Part shown: one piece after another, positions 1 to 7,542 of the stretch
How the letters are laid out: every line of letters begins with the position of its first letter
Numbering within the stretch: position 1 is the first letter of the stretch
Assembly: GCA_900547725.1 (NCBI GenBank)
Contig: URHR01000026.1
Coordinates: 1-24,273, forward strand
DNA from: an uncultured Eubacteriales bacterium
Lineage (GTDB): Bacteria > Bacillota > Clostridia > Oscillospirales > CAG-272
Length of the DNA: 24,273 bases
Direction: 5' to 3'
The notes under the pieces: model-generated
Seen by the model: the letters and a program-made list of their open reading frames with translations, nothing else
What the model was told of the DNA's origin: nothing
Databases searched by the model: none
Made by a program: the position numbers and the translations under genes

Positions 1-872
1 ACGCAGCGGAAAAGACGGTTATGAAGCTTGGCGTTCACGTCCTGCCGCGCTTTACCCGCGACACAACCGACCGCAACCGTACATCCCCGTTTGCCTTCAC
101 CGGCAACAAGTTCGAGTTCCGTATGCTCGGTTCTTCCAACAGCATTGCCTGCGCAAATATCATGCTCAATTCGGCGGTTGCGGAGTCTCTCCGCGTTTAC
201 GCCGACCGTCTGGAAAAGTCCAAGCACTTTGAAGCGGATCTGCATGATCTCATCAAGGAGACGGTCAGCGATCACAAGCGCATCATCTTCAACGGCAACG
301 GCTATGACGACGCATGGATTCGCGAAGCAACCGAGGTTCGGGGACTGCTCAACCTGCGCACCACGCCCGACGCAATGCCGCACCTGCTCGACCCCAAGAA
401 TGTGGAAATGCTGACCCGCCACAAGGTATTCTCCCGCACCGAGTTGGAATCGCGGTATGAGATCATTCTGGAGAACTACTGCAAGTCGGTCAACATCGAG
501 GCGCTGACCATGATCGACATGGCGCGCAAGGAGATCCTGCCTGCGGTGGAAGCCTATGCGCACGATCTCTCCGACACGCTGATCGCCAAAGCGGCGGCTG
601 TCCCGGGACTTTCGGGCAGATATGAGAAGAATCTGATTGCAAAGCTCTCCGAACTGGCGGACGAGATCGACAGCGCCATCACCGCACTGGAGACCGAAGC
701 CATCCGCTACAAAACCATTACCGACGTCACCGAAGCGGCGTTCATGATCCGCGACGTGATTCTGCAGAGAATGGCGGAGTTGCGCGTGGTCTGCGACGAG
801 GCGGAAACGCTGACGGCGGAGAAGTACTGGCCGTTCCCGACCTACGAAAAGCTCCTGTTCGGAGTCAGATAA
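1..872 (+). CDS. glnN: Glutamine synthetase type III (GlnN), 3' part
   Basis: This is the C-terminal part of a glutamine synthetase of the type III (GSIII/GlnN) family, which makes glutamine from glutamate, ammonia and ATP in the cytoplasm. The reading frame is open to the left window edge (first full codon at base 3), so the start lies outside; the first ATG in the window (21) is internal. The segment NRTSPFAFTGNKFEFRML, about 20 residues after that ATG, matches the GSIII signature around the substrate site. It is followed by the long helical C-terminal region typical of this roughly 700-residue family. It ends in TAA at 872. The next gene, aspA, also in nitrogen metabolism, starts 100 bp later on the same strand. 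I saw no convincing terminator between them, so readthrough is possible. Confidence 0.93.
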   Translation, partial: AAEKTVMKLGVHVLPRFTRDTTDRNRTSPFAFTGNKFEFRMLGSSNSIACANIMLNSAVAESLRVYADRLEKSKHFEADLHDLIKETVSDHKRIIFNGNGYDDAWIREATEVRGLLNLRTTPDAMPHLLDPKNVEMLTRHKVFSRTELESRYEIILENYCKSVNIEALTMIDMARKEILPAVEAYAHDLSDTLIAKAAAVPGLSGRYEKNLIAKLSELADEIDSAITALETEAIRYKTITDVTEAAFMIRDVILQRMAELRVVCDEAETLTAEKYWPFPTYEKLLFGVR

Positions 873-972
873 TTTCAATCTATTATAGAATCAACGGGAC
901 GGACGGCTTGCTGCCCGCCCCGAAACCAACAAATTCGATTCATCCAATTTCAATAACGGAGTTAATCAGAAT

Positions 973-2364
973 ATGGCAAAAACAAGACCGGAGAGCGATT
1001 CAATCGGAACGCTGGAAGTCCCCGCAGAGGCATATTACGGAGTTCAGACCCTGCGCGGACTTCAGAATTTCCACATCACGGGGAATCCGATGGACAAGCG
1101 GTTCTACCGCAACATTGTCCGCATCAAGAAAGCTGCGGCGCTGACCAACCGCGAAGCGGGACTGTTGGACGACAGGATGTGCAACGCCATCACCGCAGCC
1201 TGTGACGAAGCGTTGGAAGGTAAGTTGGACGCGTGGTTCATCACCGACGCAATTCAGGGCGGCGCGGGCACTACGGCAAACATGAACGTCAACGAGGTGA
1301 TTGCGAACCGTGCAACCGAGTTATTGGGCGGCAAAAAGGGCGAATACCTCTGCCACCCGAACGACCATGTGAACTGCTCGCAGTCAACCAACGATGTGAT
1401 CCCCACGGCGGGCAGACTGACGGTCATCGGGCTTGCGGAGGAACTGTTCCGCAATACGCAGGCGCTGACCGACGCGTTGGACGGCAAGGCGCGCCAATTC
1501 AACGACGTCATCAAGATGGGAAGAACCCAGCTGGAGGACGCAGTGCCGATCCGTCTCGGGCAGGAATTTGCGGCTTACTCGTCTGGCATCAAGCGGTGCG
1601 TAACGCTTCTGCGCAAGGCGGTGGACGAAATGCACGCGGTCAATCTCGGCGGTACGGCAATCGGAACGGCAATCAACGTGCGGCGCGCGTATCTGTGTGG
1701 GGTGGTTCCCGCCCTCTCGCGCATCACGGGCTATGAGTTGCACCAAGCGGCGGATCTGATCGACGCAACGCAGAATCTGGACGGTTTCGTTTATGTCTCC
1801 GGCGCGCTCAAGGCAATGGCGGTGGCGCTTTCCAAGATGTGCAACGACCTGCGCCTGCTTTCCAGCGGACCGAAAACGGGTTTTGAGGAAATCATTCTTC
1901 CCGCCAAGCAGAACGGCTCGTCCATCATGCCGGGCAAGGTAAACCCCGTGATTCCCGAGGTGGTATCGCAGGTGGCGTTTGCCGTTATCGGAAACGACAC
2001 GACGGTCACGCTTGCGGCAGAAGCGGGACAATTGGAACTGAACGCCTTCGAGCCGGTCATTTTCTACAAATTGTTTGAATCCTTCATCTGCATGAAGAAT
2101 GCGGTCAAGACACTGACGGAGAACTGCATTGTGGGCATTGAGTCCAACAAGGAACACTGCGAAGCGCTTCTGTATGAAAGCGTCGGGACGGTAACGGCGC
2201 TTTGCCCGTACCTCGGCTACAAGAAGTCGGCTGAACTTGCAAAGCAGGCGTTACGCGAAAACCGCCGCATCAAGGATTTGGTGCGCGAGCAGAAACTGAT
2301 TGACGACAAGCTGTTGGACGAGCTTCTTGATCCGTTCGCCATGACCGAACCGAGCAAGGTGTGA
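973..2364 (+). CDS. aspA: Aspartate ammonia-lyase (aspartase)
   Basis: The protein (463 residues) belongs to the fumarase/aspartase superfamily and should deaminate aspartate reversibly to fumarate and ammonia in the cytoplasm. The superfamily signature GSSIMPGKVNPVIPE lies at about residues 315-329, with the catalytic-loop serine at 316-317. QGGAGTTANMN at about 95-105 is the aspartase form; class II fumarases have a TGSGTQ-type sequence there. GRTQLEDAVP at about 183-192 is the third conserved region. Length is close to the usual 470-480. The ATG at 973 is preceded by an ACGGAG ribosome site. A strong hairpin terminator follows the stop. With glnN upstream this suggests a small nitrogen/amino-acid locus. 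Argininosuccinate lyase and fumarase are less likely because of the QGGAGT motif. Confidence 0.94.
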   Translation: MAKTRPESDSIGTLEVPAEAYYGVQTLRGLQNFHITGNPMDKRFYRNIVRIKKAAALTNREAGLLDDRMCNAITAACDEALEGKLDAWFITDAIQGGAGTTANMNVNEVIANRATELLGGKKGEYLCHPNDHVNCSQSTNDVIPTAGRLTVIGLAEELFRNTQALTDALDGKARQFNDVIKMGRTQLEDAVPIRLGQEFAAYSSGIKRCVTLLRKAVDEMHAVNLGGTAIGTAINVRRAYLCGVVPALSRITGYELHQAADLIDATQNLDGFVYVSGALKAMAVALSKMCNDLRLLSSGPKTGFEEIILPAKQNGSSIMPGKVNPVIPEVVSQVAFAVIGNDTTVTLAAEAGQLELNAFEPVIFYKLFESFICMKNAVKTLTENCIVGIESNKEHCEALLYESVGTVTALCPYLGYKKSAELAKQALRENRRIKDLVREQKLIDDKLLDELLDPFAMTEPSKV

Positions 2365-2386
2365 GGAACGGAAGACCTTGGAGGGG

Positions 2387-2421
2387 AAAAGCCGCGTTGA
2401 GGAACGCGGCTTTTCTTTTTT
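2387..2421 (+). terminator. Intrinsic terminator of aspA
   Basis: A perfect 12-bp stem (AAAAGCCGCGTT pairing with AACGCGGCTTTT) with a GAGG loop is followed by C and six T, 22 bases after the aspA stop. It also sits directly beyond the stop of the convergent lipoprotein gene (2428) and may work weakly in that direction. Confidence 0.9.
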
Positions 2422-2427
2422 CGGAGG

Positions 2428-3213
2428 TTACCACCAACCAACCTGATCCGTGATCGTTTCGCCTGTTTCTTTGGATATCAGTTGCCATTTGAAAAGCGGA
2501 ACTACCTGATCGAGGGTCAATTGGTTACAAAGGCCTTCAATCGGTGTTCTCATTCCAAGGTATACATCCAAAGATCCGATACCCGGATTCAGGTCAAATA
2601 AGACCTTAATACCCTGTGCCTTTTTCTCATAGTGGTAAGTAGTTCCGTCAGCGGTTTCGCCGGTGGTATACGTCCATTCGTAACCATACTTCACCCATTT
2701 TTCCTTTAATGTTTGCACATCCTCGCATATTTCATTCCCTCGTCTGAGAAATCGATTAAAAGAATAGCTTATTGAAGCAGGAAATTCGCTAGTTTGCGTG
2801 TCGGGCGCTTCGGCATAGAATGGATTATCAAGAGTAAGCTGATAGTAATATTTAATGGAGGCATTGGGAGAAGAATTCACCCAAATATACATTGAAATAT
2901 CGCTTTTCAGAACATTACAACCAAACAGCGATTCCGGAGGATCCATAAGCGGCGCCGGAAATACAGTCAACATTTCAAAATAGCGTTCCTGTTCGTAATT
3001 CCAATAGCTTTGGGGTTGAATATCGCGTACTTGCTTGTAGAAATCGTTGACGGAAGTTCCGGTAAATATCACATTGTGGTCATGCCCACCGGGGCGAACG
3101 CAATCGCTCGGATAAATAAAAGGATCGGAAATCTTTTTACAGGAAGCGCCCATGCTGAAAAGCAACAAAACAGTGAGCAAAAGCATCCCCAGGTTTTGCT
3201 TTTTTTTCATCAT
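2428..3213 (-). CDS. Putative lipoprotein of unknown function
   Basis: I do not recognise the family. The 261-residue product starts with a lipoprotein signal: charged MMKKKQN, a Leu-rich stretch, then FSMGASC with the lipidated Cys at about residue 25. It is therefore expected to be anchored on the outer face of the membrane. The rest is hydrophilic and aromatic-rich (YWNYEQERYFE, YYYQLTLDN), ending in VGWW. The start was placed at one of two tandem ATGs (3213 or 3210) because GGGGGA lies 4-7 bases upstream. The longer frame back to 3276 would run into the upstream gene and destroy the signal peptide. The gene begins 17 bp after the stop of the secreted metalloprotease-like gene, so the two form an operon. 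A role as partner or immunity/anchoring factor for that protein is only inference. Base composition is AT-rich like its neighbour and unlike the flanks. Confidence 0.82.
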   Translation of the reverse strand: MMKKKQNLGMLLLTVLLLFSMGASCKKISDPFIYPSDCVRPGGHDHNVIFTGTSVNDFYKQVRDIQPQSYWNYEQERYFEMLTVFPAPLMDPPESLFGCNVLKSDISMYIWVNSSPNASIKYYYQLTLDNPFYAEAPDTQTSEFPASISYSFNRFLRRGNEICEDVQTLKEKWVKYGYEWTYTTGETADGTTYHYEKKAQGIKVLFDLNPGIGSLDVYLGMRTPIEGLCNQLTLDQVVPLFKWQLISKETGETITDQVGWW

Positions 3214-3230
3214 TATATCCCCCAAACCAA

Positions 3231-6200
3231 TCAGTATAATATATTTGCTATGGTCAATCTGTGCTCCGAACACCATTCTGTACTTCCGTTTACCTTACTA
3301 TAGGTTATACAACTACTGTCCGTGCAGTGGATACCGCCCAAATTATGTGATAATTCATGTAAAATGATTTCACGTCGTTCATTCATCCTATTGTCTCCTT
3401 TATCATAAAATGTTACAATCGAGTCCCTACTGTAACCACCAATACTATCTGTGCATCCACGCATTTCGCTTATTACATGTCCCTCGGATTCAGAGAACTC
3501 ACAAAACAGATAACTGACTATGCGACACACATATATATCCGGATCGTCACTCTTTAGAGTTCTGACTAAACGCGCTCCGCTTTTGTGGTGTTCAGCACTG
3601 CAATTTTGCAGAGCACCACAAGCGGAAGTACAAGAATCCCATTCTTCACTTGCAGCACAATGCTCTTTATCCCAATTTAATTCCTTATTATTCGATGCAG
3701 CTTTAATATTAAACCTAAGATTGAAGTTTTCCATATAAACAGATAAAGTGTCTTGAAGAAAATCGGTTAAGTCGTTTATTGTTGGAAAATCTGCTGTACC
3801 GACAATCCCATCATCATAATAAAAGATAATGTCCTTTGTTATGACTCGTTCATTCAATTTTTCAAAATTCCACTCTTCCCGATAACTCCCATTATCTGTA
3901 ACACACCGTCGTTGCAATATTTGTTTATCCCAATCCGAGGTGGCAACGCACAGATTTTCGGGACTCAGCCGCGGACGAATAATGTACCGCCCTGTACGTA
4001 CATTATCAATTTCCCATTGCTGATTTTCAGAACCGGCATAGGAGGCTTGAATCAATTGTACATTTTCGGTTGTCGAGTTTCCATCCGGAACGGTTAAAAC
4101 CTTTTTACTCGCTTTATTCTGAATTTTGTAATACGGAGTTCCTTCAATCGGTTCAATTTCCCATTTTTGATGCCTGCCCGCAATAAATTTCCGCCCTTCG
4201 ATTTTAGCGTTTTCTTTGTTAAAATCCGGGGCATAATCATCGCCAACCTGTAAATATTGGTGCGTATCGGTTTGATTGCGCAAGAACATCTCACATTTTG
4301 GAAGCATTACCCACTGATAGAAAATCCCTTGATAAAAGTTCTGGCTATTCTGGACATCACGATTGAATTTTCCTCTGATAATTACCTTTCCCGGATTGAC
4401 TGCTCGAAGCACCCCGTTTGAATCGATACTCGCACAACTGAGTTCTCCGAATCGAGCATTTTCTACAGACAGCACGACAGGTCCGTTTGTTTGAGAAACA
4501 GAACTGAACATCACACCTTGCCAAGTATGTGCTTCTCCAACCGTAACAGTTTCTGTTATCTTATCGGATACAAAGAAGAATCCTTCGATTGTTCCTCCCG
4601 TGTATCGTTCCAATATCCATTTAGAGTAATTGGTTTTTGCCGATGTTGCGGAAACAGCCGCACCTTGCGTTGTATTTTGCGGGGCTGTCAAATATCCGCC
4701 ATTATACAAGGTTACATATGCACCGTCCCTTTTGATCAGCCATCTCTCGGTCGAATTGATTTCCGACCAACTATCCGTAACCGAAATTGTCTTTGCAACT
4801 GCCGCCCTGCTTCCGGTCAAAGGAGCTGAAACCGACAGTGCAGAGTTTGTCATCAAACGAACCGTATAGTAATAATCTCCGTTATCCATTCTGACTCTAT
4901 AGATTTTGAAAAGCTGCTTTCGGCTCTCTGCCGTTTTATCTTCTGCGGTAGATCGGACATTCTGCTGAATTGACGCCCCTGCGCGCCAATAAGCCGTTCC
5001 GCCGCCTACGGTCAAATACAGACCTGTTTCTGCGTTTTTCAAACGATATACTGCATTGTCAATCCACGGTTCGGTATAGGAAATTACCAAATACGGACGG
5101 TACGCAGTTCTTCCCTCGCTCGATACAATGATGGAATGCAACAAACTTCCGGCAGTCCTCTTCAAAACAACACCGTAATTGGAATATCCGTCCGCCCAAT
5201 ATTGCACAATATCTTTCATGACTAAACTAAACTGCTTAGGCGAAGAATAGTAAGCGCCTGCAGAACCGGACAAATTGACAGTATCATAGCATCGATAAGG
5301 ATTGAACCCCATATTGGTTAGCTTTTTAGCCTTAGTCCATGTCAAATCTTCAGCCCAGTCCTGTGTGGCTCGATACTCCGCAAGCTCAAATGTTCCGCTT
5401 GTTACGGTGCTGTGGTAATAATAGTATCCGTAAAGAAATGCATAATTGACAATGGCTTTTCGCGGTATCGTGGGAATCACATTTTCCGGTCTGATATAAG
5501 TATATTTGGTTGACCCAACCCACAACTCTGTTCCAGAGCCGTGTAAGGTGTCCGGATGGTTATCCTCTATGTAGGTATCCGCAAATACGCTCGTTGAAAC
5601 CGATGGGTCAATGGACACAGGAAATGCACGATCTCTCGTGTCAATCCATGTCGAATCCGCTGTAACGGTGAGCAAATATGCCCCATCCCCGACCTGCTCC
5701 AACGTGTAGGCTACGTCATAGCTGATCTCATCATTGGCATCCACCATAAACGGAGCGGGAATACGATACGGCGTTTCTCCCGTTTCCGAATCGGTCAGGT
5801 CGATTCCGCCATCATCGCGCAAAATTGCCGTCAGTCCATCCAAACGCAATCCGAATCTGTAAATATAATTGGCTTGCGGCTCGTTTACCACAATGGTTTC
5901 CTTAATATCATCGGCTTCCAGTTCATATTTCAGATGAATCCCATCCTGAATATTCCGATAGCAAAGTTCCGTGCGATTGTCGATCTTCTTCAAGCGTTCA
6001 ATTTGTGCATCTCTTGAAAGATCGGTTGCCATTCGTTCAACCTGTTCGGCTCTTACCGGATGATTTCTGACCACAATTTCCGGTCTTGCCGAAGGGTCTG
6101 AGGCAAGTTCGCCACTCTGGAGATCGTTTGTCAGCATCCCCATGGTAATCCGATACGGCTTAGAATCAAGTGTTACGGTCAGTTGACCGACTCCCGTATT

Positions 6201-6587
6201 GGTAAAGCGAATGCGGTTATCATCGGTTGTATAATATGTTGTATTGCCATTAGCAGAATCAATCAATCGGTTGTCGATATCCTGCCAGTTTCCGTCTTCA
6301 TCTTGCCTGTGAACCGCATAACCATAGATAATTGCCTCAATCGTGCCGTCCTCATGTCGAAAATGTTTGACATTCCGCGCGCGACGGTTCAATATTTCGA
6401 TAGACTCCGGTTCGCTTGATGTATCGGATTCTTCATCCGGATTGAAAATTTCAACAGGTTCTTCTGTATCTATCCCCATCGATTCTGTGATTGGAGAGCC
6501 CGCAAAAGTTACAAAGGAAAAGGATGGAAGCAGGAGCACGAATACGAGAAGCATGGATAAAAGCTTGTAGGTTGTTCTTTTTTTCAT
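3231..6587 (-). CDS. Secreted multidomain protein: DNRLRE, Ig-like, ricin-like and C-terminal metzincin-type protease
   Basis: This 1118-residue protein begins with a signal peptide (MKKRTTYKLL, hydrophobic core to about 30). A WQDIDNRL motif (101-108) lies in the N-terminal region typical of WapA/DNRLRE proteins. A DNRLRE-like beta domain follows at about 334-506 (FADTYIEDNHP, LWVGS, WTKAKKLT). A ricin-type beta-trefoil lies at about 513-661, then a Big_2-like Ig fold at 668-742 (IDSNGVLRAVNPGKVIIRG). A second ricin-like trefoil with QKWEI and QQWEI repeats spans 767-910. The C-terminal domain (915-1118) carries HELSHNLGGIH (1077-1087), the HExxHxxGxxH zinc site of metzincins, followed by Cys-rich sequence. 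It is probably an exported, glycan-binding protease. It lacks the RHS repeats often found after DNRLRE domains. The start has AAAGGA 8-9 bases upstream and the promoter and long leader are visible. The gene is AT-rich, suggesting acquisition. Substrate unknown. Confidence 0.88.
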   Translation of the reverse strand: MKKRTTYKLLSMLLVFVLLLPSFSFVTFAGSPITESMGIDTEEPVEIFNPDEESDTSSEPESIEILNRRARNVKHFRHEDGTIEAIIYGYAVHRQDEDGNWQDIDNRLIDSANGNTTYYTTDDNRIRFTNTGVGQLTVTLDSKPYRITMGMLTNDLQSGELASDPSARPEIVVRNHPVRAEQVERMATDLSRDAQIERLKKIDNRTELCYRNIQDGIHLKYELEADDIKETIVVNEPQANYIYRFGLRLDGLTAILRDDGGIDLTDSETGETPYRIPAPFMVDANDEISYDVAYTLEQVGDGAYLLTVTADSTWIDTRDRAFPVSIDPSVSTSVFADTYIEDNHPDTLHGSGTELWVGSTKYTYIRPENVIPTIPRKAIVNYAFLYGYYYYHSTVTSGTFELAEYRATQDWAEDLTWTKAKKLTNMGFNPYRCYDTVNLSGSAGAYYSSPKQFSLVMKDIVQYWADGYSNYGVVLKRTAGSLLHSIIVSSEGRTAYRPYLVISYTEPWIDNAVYRLKNAETGLYLTVGGGTAYWRAGASIQQNVRSTAEDKTAESRKQLFKIYRVRMDNGDYYYTVRLMTNSALSVSAPLTGSRAAVAKTISVTDSWSEINSTERWLIKRDGAYVTLYNGGYLTAPQNTTQGAAVSATSAKTNYSKWILERYTGGTIEGFFFVSDKITETVTVGEAHTWQGVMFSSVSQTNGPVVLSVENARFGELSCASIDSNGVLRAVNPGKVIIRGKFNRDVQNSQNFYQGIFYQWVMLPKCEMFLRNQTDTHQYLQVGDDYAPDFNKENAKIEGRKFIAGRHQKWEIEPIEGTPYYKIQNKASKKVLTVPDGNSTTENVQLIQASYAGSENQQWEIDNVRTGRYIIRPRLSPENLCVATSDWDKQILQRRCVTDNGSYREEWNFEKLNERVITKDIIFYYDDGIVGTADFPTINDLTDFLQDTLSVYMENFNLRFNIKAASNNKELNWDKEHCAASEEWDSCTSACGALQNCSAEHHKSGARLVRTLKSDDPDIYVCRIVSYLFCEFSESEGHVISEMRGCTDSIGGYSRDSIVTFYDKGDNRMNERREIILHELSHNLGGIHCTDSSCITYSKVNGSTEWCSEHRLTIANILY

Positions 6588-6640
6588 GACATAATTCCTT
6601 TCTTTTTCTTTTGATATGTTTTTATTTCATTGCGGCTTCC

Positions 6641-6665
6641 GCGCAGTGCCGAAGTTGCACTGCGC
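6641..6665 (-). promoter_or_regulatory. Leader hairpin directly after the upstream ORF
   Basis: A perfect 9-bp stem (GCGCAGTGC pairing with GCACTGCGC, 7-base loop AACTTCG on the - strand) starts at the base after the stop codon of the 9-codon leader ORF. It ends 53 bases before the ATG of the metalloprotease-like gene. There is no T run, so it is not an intrinsic terminator. Its position suggests translation-coupled folding or protection of the mRNA. Confidence 0.6.
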
Positions 6666-6695
6666 TTACAACAGTAAGATGAACCTGCGCGACAT
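6666..6695 (-). CDS. Candidate 9-residue leader peptide (MSRRFILLL)
   Basis: A short ORF in the 5' leader of the secreted metalloprotease gene reads MSRRFILLL then TAA. It is preceded by the best ribosome site in the area, AAAGGAGGTG at 6705-6714, nine bases from the ATG. The stop is immediately followed by a 9-bp hairpin. The arrangement resembles leader-peptide control by ribosome position. No homologue is known to me and translation is unproven. Confidence 0.45.
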   Translation of the reverse strand: MSRRFILLL

Positions 6696-6734
6696 AAAAA
6701 TCGACACCTCCTTTCGGTATCGGCAGACAGAAAC

Positions 6735-6766
6735 AGCGCACCCATATGCAAGAATATGGGTGCGCT
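6735..6766 (-). promoter_or_regulatory. 13-bp leader hairpin
   Basis: AGCGCACCCATAT and its exact complement are separated by a 6-base loop, about 75 nt into the predicted transcript of the metalloprotease cassette. Neither strand has a U run after it, so it is a structural or regulatory hairpin and not a terminator. Confidence 0.6.
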
Positions 6767-6847
6767 TCTCGTCAATCTGTGCCGTTTCGGTAGGATTGGA
6801 GAATCGGGACACCATATCCTGCGTGGGGTTCGGCTTATTACAGTTTC

Positions 6848-6876
6848 AGTATAGCATATTCCATTGTGTTTGTCAA
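6848..6876 (-). promoter_or_regulatory. Sigma-A promoter of the metalloprotease/lipoprotein operon
   Basis: On the - strand TTGACA (6871-6876) is followed by a 17-bp spacer and TATACT (6848-6853). Transcription would start near 6841, giving a leader of about 250 nt before the ATG at 6587. That leader (inside the 325-bp gap 6588-6912) holds the two hairpins and the small ORF listed separately. An imperfect 11-bp dyad (6876-6907) abuts the -35 box. It could be a weak terminator of the upstream SIS gene or an operator. Confidence 0.85.
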
Positions 6877-6912
6877 GCGTTTTTCGAAAAAGAATCCGAA
6901 AACCGCTGTTAT

Positions 6913-7542
6913 TCATGTCTCGTCAAACAGCCGCCGTTCGACCTCGGCACAGATGGCGTGGTAGACGGGGAGGTGGTACTCCTGGACGATGAAGGTTTCG
7001 GTTGCGGGGACGCGGATGGTGATGTCGCAAATCTCCGCCAGTTTTCCGCCCGCCGCGCCGGTCAAGCCGATTGCGGTAGCGCCGACCGCTTTGGCGGTTT
7101 TGGCGGCGAGGACAACATTTTCGGAGTTGCCGGAGGTGGAGATGCCGAGAAAGACATCCCCCGCCCGCGCGCAGGCAAGAACGGTCTGCGCGTAGACCAA
7201 CTTCGGCTCCACATCGTTTGCAAACGCGCTGAGAATGGCGCTCTGTTCGGGCAGGGAGATGGCGCACAGTCCCTGCTGGAACTTTGCCGTCATCTCGGCG
7301 GGAATGCCTGCATCAATCAGTTTCTTTTGCGCCGTTTCCGATAAGGGGCGCTTGGAGAGAAAGCCTTTTTCCAACTCTCCCACAATGTGCCCGCAGTCCG
7401 CCGCGCTCCCGCCGTTGCCGCAAAGGAGCAGCTTTGCCCCCGCGCGGTGCATGGTGACGATGGCTTCCGCGGCGCGTTCGATCTCCGGCAGGCAGTCCGT
7501 CAGCGCGGGATACCGCTTGCCGAGCAGTTCGATGGTATTCAT
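6913..7542 (-). CDS. GmhA-like SIS-domain sugar-phosphate isomerase
   Basis: The 209-residue protein is a single SIS domain of the phosphoheptose isomerase (GmhA/DiaA) type. GNGGSAADCGH (42-52) and STSGNSENV (136-143) are the two phosphate-binding loops. The metal/catalytic residues of GmhA appear intact: His52 and Glu56 (HxxxE) and Gln187 and His195 (QEYHLPVYH), with the same spacing as in GmhA. A segment at about 57-95 is longer than in classic GmhA. It overlaps the upstream ROK kinase by 4 bp (ATGA), so the two are translationally coupled. The expected reaction is aldose-ketose isomerisation of a phosphosugar. No heptose kinase/nucleotidyltransferase or LPS genes are nearby, so the substrate is open. 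DiaA-type regulation is less likely given the complete metal site. Confidence 0.85.
   Translation of the reverse strand: MNTIELLGKRYPALTDCLPEIERAAEAIVTMHRAGAKLLLCGNGGSAADCGHIVGELEKGFLSKRPLSETAQKKLIDAGIPAEMTAKFQQGLCAISLPEQSAILSAFANDVEPKLVYAQTVLACARAGDVFLGISTSGNSENVVLAAKTAKAVGATAIGLTGAAGGKLAEICDITIRVPATETFIVQEYHLPVYHAICAEVERRLFDET

Noticed and set aside
6584..6916. A 110-codon frame on the - strand upstream of the metalloprotease gene
   Set aside because: It runs through the promoter, both leader hairpins and the ribosome site, overlaps the next start and has no protein-like pattern; the region is better read as a regulatory leader.
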